Source: Ascaphus truei (Eukaryota > Chordata > Amphibia > Anura > Ascaphidae). Taken from it: a DNA stretch of 64,000 nt. Positions 57,265 to 64,000 of this stretch are shown here, piece by piece; position 1 is the stretch's first letter; the number at the start of each line of letters is the position of its first letter. A model generated the notes under the pieces. The model saw nothing but the letters and a program-made list of their open reading frames with translations. It made no database searches and was not told the origin of the DNA. A program made the translations under genes and the position numbers. The stretch spans positions 51,248,040-51,312,039 of the forward strand of contig CM071568.1 in assembly GCA_036426205.1 (NCBI GenBank), in the 5' to 3' direction.

Positions 57265-58285
57265 AACATTAATTACTAGTGCCAGTACACAGTACAGTAC
57301 AGTATGTGTCTTCTATTTTTTTTTAATACTCTTTACTGAGCATGCCTACAGTATACAGTGAAGTATGCTGCTACATTCTAGAACACGTATTTTGTTACAG
57401 TAGCAAAGGAGCCAATGAACAATGTAAAACAATAAATGTTCTTGAGACCATTAACCGGAGTAAAGTACAAAAAACATTTATTTACAAATTACTGATCAAA
57501 TGTAGAAACATTTTTAAGTGCGCACAATTCAAAACATTCAACATGTGTATAGTTGTTTACTGCTACAGTCAGTGAAAACTTTGAATGTATAGAAGTAAAA
57601 CACTTTCAGTCAGTCAATGGTTTACAGTCAAATGTTTTAAAAAACAAATTCTTTTATTCATAAAATATACAAAACCACACAATCTCCTTATTAAGTCAAA
57701 TATATACAGTGGGGTTGGTCGCGCAAAACGTCCTGCACCAGTACAGTCGCCTCAAAGGCACAGACAGGCCGTTTTTTTCAGGACAACCTTGAAAAACCGT
57801 GCCTGTTTGCGGCCCTCAGGGACTGGAATTGTGCGGTCCTGTGGTGTGGTACGCAAGTTTTAAAACATTTCTTGTATAAATACAATTAAAAAAACCACCA
57901 CCAACATCTCCTTTATTTAATTAACAAGCAGGTCAAAACATGTACATACAGTTCAGCACACAGTATGGTCTTACCTGTGATTAAAAAAAATCTTTATTCA
58001 TAAATACAGTATATAAAAACGCAACAATCTCCTTTATTAAAAACATACAAGTATACAGTACAGGAGATTGCCATGTGCAAAACCGTCAGCCAGGCCTCAC
58101 CCAGTACAGTCCTCGAGGCAGCAGACAGCCCGGTTTTCTCAGGACAACCTTGAAAAACCGGCATGTTTGCGCCCCTTGGGGACTGGAATTGTGCAGGTCC
58201 TGTTGTGTGTTACAGCAGTTAAAACAGTAAGTTAAATACAGTTAATACAGTTCAGCCACAACAGTATGGTCTTACAGTCCCGTGA

Positions 58286-59740
58286 TTAACACCATAAGTC
58301 CACCACATGTCCGTCCATGGCCGATTCCTTGCATGGCGCAAAAAACGCCATTAATGCAGTCCCAAACGCCTTTCATTACAGGATCTGTAATTGGATAAAA
58401 GTGCTGCATTTCATCCCTGAAATGTCTTTCTTAAATTGGCATGAAGCGCCTTTTTTTACGCGCTATCTGTCGTAGTTCACTCTGAAGGCCCTCGCAGTAC
58501 AACGAGTAGGGAACATGGGTGCTTAAAAGTAACAAGGCATACTTGTGGGGTGCACCAGCACTCATCACCCTATACTTCTCCCTGAGCGTTTGTGGTGGCA
58601 GATCGCACACGGTGATGTCGGGCACCGTATCGATGTCGAGCGAATGTAGGTCTACTGATGACGTCGTGTTGCTTGAGGCGACGGGCGATGGTAGGTTGTC
58701 TGGGCAGGATGCTTTCCTCCGGTCTTGGTCGCCGTGTCCTTGATGGGGGTTGTCCTGTCCTCCTCACGGCATACATGTACACTCATCTTATGTGGAGGTG
58801 GTTGCGCTTGGTGATCGAAGGGGGTCCGATACTCCCATTTCAAACTCCATGTCACCCCCCTGCTCGGGCGTCGGGGAACCGGGGCATAAACACATGAGCA
58901 ATTATGTATACCCAGCTATGTCAGCCTCTATCATCTCACATCCGTCGATCCATCCGTTGATCCATATTTCCATCGTTGCTCCACATTTAACATGGTCTTC
59001 CAGAAGCAAATCTATCTTTGCTCAGCACGATAGATTTCCCGGGGAGATCACACTCATCCCATTCAGCATCCGGTCTACACGAGCGGCTTCTTGTGCATGG
59101 CGTGTGTCATCGGGTGGATGGGTGCAACGGAGGATGAGATGGGGTTTCCATGGAGAGAAGCGCAGCGACGTCGAGAAGGGTGGGAGGTGACCTGTTGATA
59201 TCCGTGTCGAGGAGGGACTGGAGAAAGTGACCTTTGTTTCCGTGTGAGAAGCGAGCGCCGTCTAACGCAAAGTGAAAAAGTGACCCGTGGATTTCAAGGC
59301 AGACAGCGTCTCGATAGACAACGGAGACTGGCCTGGGGGTTTCGGGAGGCGGCGGCTAGCGTCGAGGCATGAGGGTTGGAAAGATACTTGCTGAATATTT
59401 CCGGGACAACAGCGGCGGCAGAGTCGTCGAGCATATGGGAGAAGTGGTCTGCGGGTTCGATGGGTTGGCTGCCAATCGTTTTGCGTCGAGATACATCACT
59501 TATATCTTTTCTTATCATAATAAGGCTGACGTCTATGAAAACCCTGAGCCTTTGGGGTCAGCAGAAGGTTTTCTTTATTGGCCTTAGCCTGTTGCTTTTG
59601 TCCTTGGCATGGAAACGGCAAACCGCCGCCTTTTTGCTTTTTTCTGCTGTACAGGCACGCAGAGGCAGTGGGTTCCTGCTCCGTAGAATCGGGTTGCTCC
59701 ATGGAAGCAAGTGGCACAATGTAGTATCTGACAAGGGCAA
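58286..59740 (-). pseudogene. BEN-domain gene, frame-broken copy with intact Trp
   Basis: Colinear with 45,913-47,360. The codon that is TGA at 45,988 is TGG here (58,362-58,364). Other differences are mainly one-base indels. The N-terminal basic and repeat regions are recognisable in pieces. Confidence 0.62.
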
Positions 59741-59967
59741 AAGTTCAGATAAAGTTCAGATAAAGATCATCAAGTGGTGGGCTATGCAAAATGTGTAACC
59801 TTTTATGATGGCAGCGATGGTGACGGTTGTTGAAAGTGGGCGTACTCAATGTGAGTCATTACCTTATATAATACACCATCATTTTGTGGATTCACTGCAC
59901 ATTGAATACACATCGACTAAACATCGAATATACATTCTTGTGTTTGTATTTCTTTCTACTCGTAGCA

Positions 59968-60130
59968 ATGGTTGTTAAAAAGATTTCCAGGATCTCAGCA
60001 TGCGAATTAAGGGATGTACACAAATGTGCAGTCAAATGCACAGGTTGCAGTCAAAAGCTACAGCACGATTGAAATCGTAATACAGTAAGATGGTTTTTGC
60101 AAGCTTGTAGAGAAAAAAAATTACAATAAA
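59968..60130 (+). pseudogene. HTH-like ORF, frame-broken copy
   Basis: It starts with the same ATGGTTGTTAAAAAGATTTC. Single-base deletions (for example in the CCAAGG and GGAGATG segments) shift the frame. End approximate. Confidence 0.6.
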
Positions 60131-63100
60131 AAATAATACATTTTTTTGTGGTCACTCACTCAGCAAGCAAGCTGGTGGGCAAAGTTACAGGCACATGCAC
60201 ATAATTCCTGCTGTCAGCAGGAATGTGATTGAAACCAGACACATGTTCAAAGGATGGTGTGGGAGAGATGTACTGCATTGCACAGAAGATAAGAAGTTGA
60301 AATACCCTGCAGTGCAGTTAATTATCCTGATCGAGGGGTGAGCGCTGATATATCAGAAATGTGACCCTGTTACAGTACTGTACACGCCTAGCGTTTCAAC
60401 AATTTTCAAATGAGACATCGTACGTAAGCACAGCACTGCAAATGCCGAATACTTTAAATATGCAAATTTACAATTACTGCGCGCACACACAGACTGACGT
60501 AGTTGAACCGCGAAGGTATTAGACTTCCAAGACAACAGCTCGCAAACGCCCCCCTGATTTTTTTACAACGGCATTGCAGTTTGCGACAGCGAGAATAAAA
60601 TGCTAATTCACGAGTGCGAATATAACACAGTTCACTCCGGGTGAAAACAACAAAAAAACGCACCTAACCGGGATATCTGATAGCCGCGGATCTAGCCGAC
60701 TTAGACTCAGATCGGCCGCAACTGTAGATTCACTTTGAGCTGCTCTGATGGGTTAGCAGCCCAGATAAGAGGAAGCTGGACTGGCTCAGGACTACAGCCA
60801 TGTGTTTACCGGGTTTACTTATGAATCCATTGGTTCCACTACCTTAGCAATAGACTTAATTTCTCACTGTCATCTATTTCCATATTGGAAGGAAAATATC
60901 ATCCGTATCGTTTTATGGGTGTAAAGATTGTTAATCTGTGTTGTTATCACATGAAACATTACAGCGTAGCACGTTTTAAAATAGGCCAGTGAGTATCAAA
61001 TAGTAGTAGTTATTTGTTTTATTATTGATTTGAGGAGATCACCAAAGGAATCCAAAGATATCACAATATTGAGTATGATTTGTTTCTATTTTCCTAAAAT
61101 ATAGTAAACACTAAATTTCATTGTATACCGAAGCATATCCCTTTATTGATTTGTGGAGGAATATATATTTTGTGAAGGAAATAATCAATTTGTTCCATTT
61201 TTGAATTTATATCTTTACCAGCACTGTAATATATTATTGAATATTTGAATATATATTGCTTCACCTTTTCCCGATCTTCTCTCAGGCAGGTATTTTTTGT
61301 TATTTAAAGCAACTGTCATTTTTACAATCCCTCAAGAATAAATATGCAGCACATCTTCTTACATATATATTTGCAACACATTTCATGAGTGTGTACCAAC
61401 ATTTGTTATTTGAATTGTAATTCAATCAGGACTTCGTTGCATTTGCCACAAAAATGTTTAACTGTTGTGCAGTGGTTAAAGTTTTCCAGATATCTTGCTG
61501 CACGATTACATCTTTGTATACTGGTGTGATGAGTTGATGATGAAAATATAGTATCATGTGTAGAGAGTGTGCATAGAGATATTGTTTCTACATATTGTAA
61601 TTTCACAAATGTAGTTTATTTTCTGTTATATAAAGTAACTCATATCACATCATTTCAAACCTGTTCCTATTTGAAGCATAAATCACAAGTTGTTTTTTTT
61701 CCAGTGTTTGAACTTGAACAACATTCCATATTGATCGTTGATTAAGAAGTTGGAAGAAAAACTTAAAAAGAACTAGAAAACAACATTGGTACTTTATATA
61801 CTACTAGAAGAAGTATTTGTTATAATTTGTATTTACATTTTTCTTCCTTATTTTTTGGTGGGCTGGAATATTTTACTCTCAGTTAAATCTACGATAATAC
61901 ACAATATAATCTTGGTCATAACTCATGTCAAAATGGTATTTGCATCTTACATCTTATTTTGGGGGGGGACAGATTCATTAAGTGCCAGTATGGGTTAGTG
62001 CAGCCAAATCGAGTGCTAACTCCTATTGAAGTTTAATGGGAGTTATAATGGATCGGGTGTGCTAACCTTTTTCAACACGTTCACAACGCTTGATGAGTCT
62101 GCCCATTGCAATCATTTGCCCAAGATACTTTGCTCCAATTTTCTCCCTTATAGCTCACCTTGTAGTGTAGTGAATGTCAACCGAAACAATGTCCATTAAA
62201 AACAACTTAATCACTATACATAGAAAAGAACCATTGTTTGTATCATAAAGCTGATCTGAGCATCCATCCACAATTTTTGACAGCAAATACCGTATGCAGT
62301 ATGAAGAATATACGAAAACCTGTATGTCATGCAAAAAAATAACAAATGTAATGTCGGGTAGAAGTGATACCTTTATATGAAAAATCCATAATTTTAGGAC
62401 CTAAAAATTCCCGTCCGCAACATCCATAGCAAATTTATTGAAACTGAATGCAGGAAATGTCCAGTAATGTAACATGTGAGATAAGTATATTATTGCATGA
62501 TTCCTTCCTCAGTTGGATGTGAGTGCTGAATAAACCTTTTGTGCAAACACATATGCCCTTGGGTGCCTGATTGTGCTGCAGGGCCCCCTGGCATTCAGCG
62601 GTTAAACACATCTTCAATTATCAGACTGCCACTGTATTACTTGGATGAGTCCATTCACTTTATTGCAGCACCAATGTGTTGCTAAGCTGCTTTCTTTTAC
62701 AGATTAGCTCTTCATAGTCTGGAAACTGTTGAATGAGCTAAAGTACATCACACACTGCTCTTGCCTCGCTTGATTTATTTCTCATTCTCTCACCATTTAC
62801 CACAGCATGTTTTCAAAAGGGGAGAATAATTATCTTGTTGCTTTCCAGATTCCATCAAGTTATTTATTTGACTGTCCACTATCCTAGACAAGGATGAATG
62901 AACTAGATAGCATAGAAGGATCATGGAGATACGACACCATATCAATGATTGATGCTAAGAGAGATGAATGGAGCCATTTGACTTTGAATGACTGCTCTTA
63001 AAAGCCAGCATGTTGCAGATCTGAATTCAGACAGAAAATCAGGGTCATATACATTGCATCTGTGGTTGATATACAACTCAATGAAAACAAAGAAGTTTGC

Positions 63101-64000
63101 TTAGAAGAAAGAGAAAGGTTGTAAATGCATAAAGATCTTTACACTGTGAACTATATACAGAATGAAAAAGAAAAGAACCACAGATACTGTATTACCACAA
63201 TGTTGCGGACAATATTTTTCCATTTATTTTGTTTAAAAAGGGCCTTTAACATGAACATAAAGACAATATATTTGGCTAGATGCTAAAAGTGGCCTTTTCA
63301 ACTTATTGTCTTTGTGTCAATGTAAGCTTGTCACCAGCCTAAATTCTTTCAAACTACTATGTGGTCTCACTTTTATCTGGTCTGTAACTGTTACATAACC
63401 TATGGACATATATTTCTCTTACTGTGCATGGAATGTCCTTTAAAATAATGTATAACCCTGCTCATTGATGTAACCATGTATTTGTCATAATAACTCCGGT
63501 GACCAGACATACTTGGAACACAAGAGGTTACTCTCAATGTATTACTTCCTATTACCAACATTTTAATCAATAAATAAATGAAATAATAACAAAATCGTAG
63601 CTACTGTATGGTATTCTTTTGGTAAAATCTCTGAGTGGTGAATGAGGCAATGGCAAACTGTTCGAGTCGAATAATCTACATGAAACTGAAGAAACTTGTT
63701 TGGCACTTCAAGCACGGAATAATGTCATGTAAAAGAGTTCACATTCGGAAAAACTGGAACAGAGATTCTGTTATGTTAGTGTTGTATGTATTTAGAAATA
63801 CTTCCAACAAATCTATTTTTGGAAAACAATGACATCTGTAATATTACAGCTTATCCCTTTAGTGTTAAAGGGCTTGCAAGTTTTCTTTAAAATATTAAGA
63901 AGCACACCAGCAATAAAGAGTTATTTTATTTCAAATTTAGTTTGATATCATAAAGGGTTTTGAAATGCCTTTATGTACAGATATTACCTTGTAAATGACA

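Larger units (their letters stand above)
54996..60724 (+). mobile_element. Second copy of the forkhead/BEN transposon
   Basis: The left end near 54,996 reads CTCTGGGGTCATTGAGTCTAA after TA. The right end is TTAGACTCAGATCGGCCGCA then ACTG, followed by TA (60,725-60,726). It has the same gene order as the first copy. Confidence 0.75.
53890..64000 (+). repeat. Noisy second copy of 41.65-51.6 kb
   Basis: It is colinear with 41,650-51,620 over the full available length, including the LINE tail (about 63,470-63,595) and the MITE (about 61,965-62,105). Differences are mainly single-base deletions and insertions with few substitutions. One region (62,880-62,980) is scrambled. It continues beyond the window. 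Confidence 0.9.

Overview
The window looks like about 64 kb of vertebrate nuclear DNA, most probably from an anuran amphibian. It is intronic and repeat-rich. The only conserved host coding sequence I recognise is one minus-strand exon at 35,280-35,460. It encodes the C-terminal half of an immunoglobulin domain of an UNC5-family netrin receptor (best fit unc5d), with proper splice sites and phase. Everything else is transposons, LTR elements, fold-back elements, satellites and unremarkable AT-rich intron. The frog assignment rests on the UNC5 exon, the mix of hAT, TA-target and Gypsy elements, a MIR-type CORE-SINE, and recurrent interspersed repeats carrying a GAAACGCGT/AACGTTTCG motif. It is an inference.

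Layout. 0.7-3.6 kb: a decayed Gypsy element (LTR, primer site, integrase) split by a 397-bp TA-flanked MITE. 4-15 kb: small fold-back MITEs, a nested composite of inverted repeats at 6.7-10.3 kb, and microsatellites. 15.5-17.5 kb: a hAT-like element with a perfect 8-bp target duplication. 18.3-20.9 kb: a divergent LTR broken by two fold-back insertions. 22.9-24.4 kb: a solo LTR with a 5-bp duplication. 24.8-26 kb: a G-rich minisatellite. 26.3-32.2 kb: an LTR-internal-LTR element on the minus strand. 36.7-40.4 kb: a second, cleaner copy of it with an intact ORF of about 800 codons that carries two tandem Cys-rich modules and no reverse transcriptase.

The most interesting object is at 42,692-48,364 (second copy 54,996-60,724, truncated copy 33,464-34,310). 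It is a DNA element of about 5.7 kb with 24-bp terminal inverted repeats (20 of 24 bases identical) and TA at both flanks. It carries three putative DNA-binding genes: a forkhead-like protein (+), a BEN-domain protein (-), and a 58-codon helix-turn-helix-like ORF (+). The last two appear to be driven divergently from one short promoter region. The approximately 400-bp MITEs in the window share about 200 bp with each end of this element, so they are internally deleted members of the same family. Two have jumped into the element itself. I see no DDE transposase in it. I know of no described transposon with a forkhead plus BEN cargo.

Quality warning. The block at about 41.65-51.6 kb is repeated at 53.89-64.0 kb, and the block at 41.47-43.5 kb is repeated at 32.25-34.31 kb. 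The copies differ overwhelmingly by single-base insertions and deletions, as unpolished long reads do. Some or all of the duplication may be an assembly artefact, so frame breaks in those copies should not be read as biological decay without read support.
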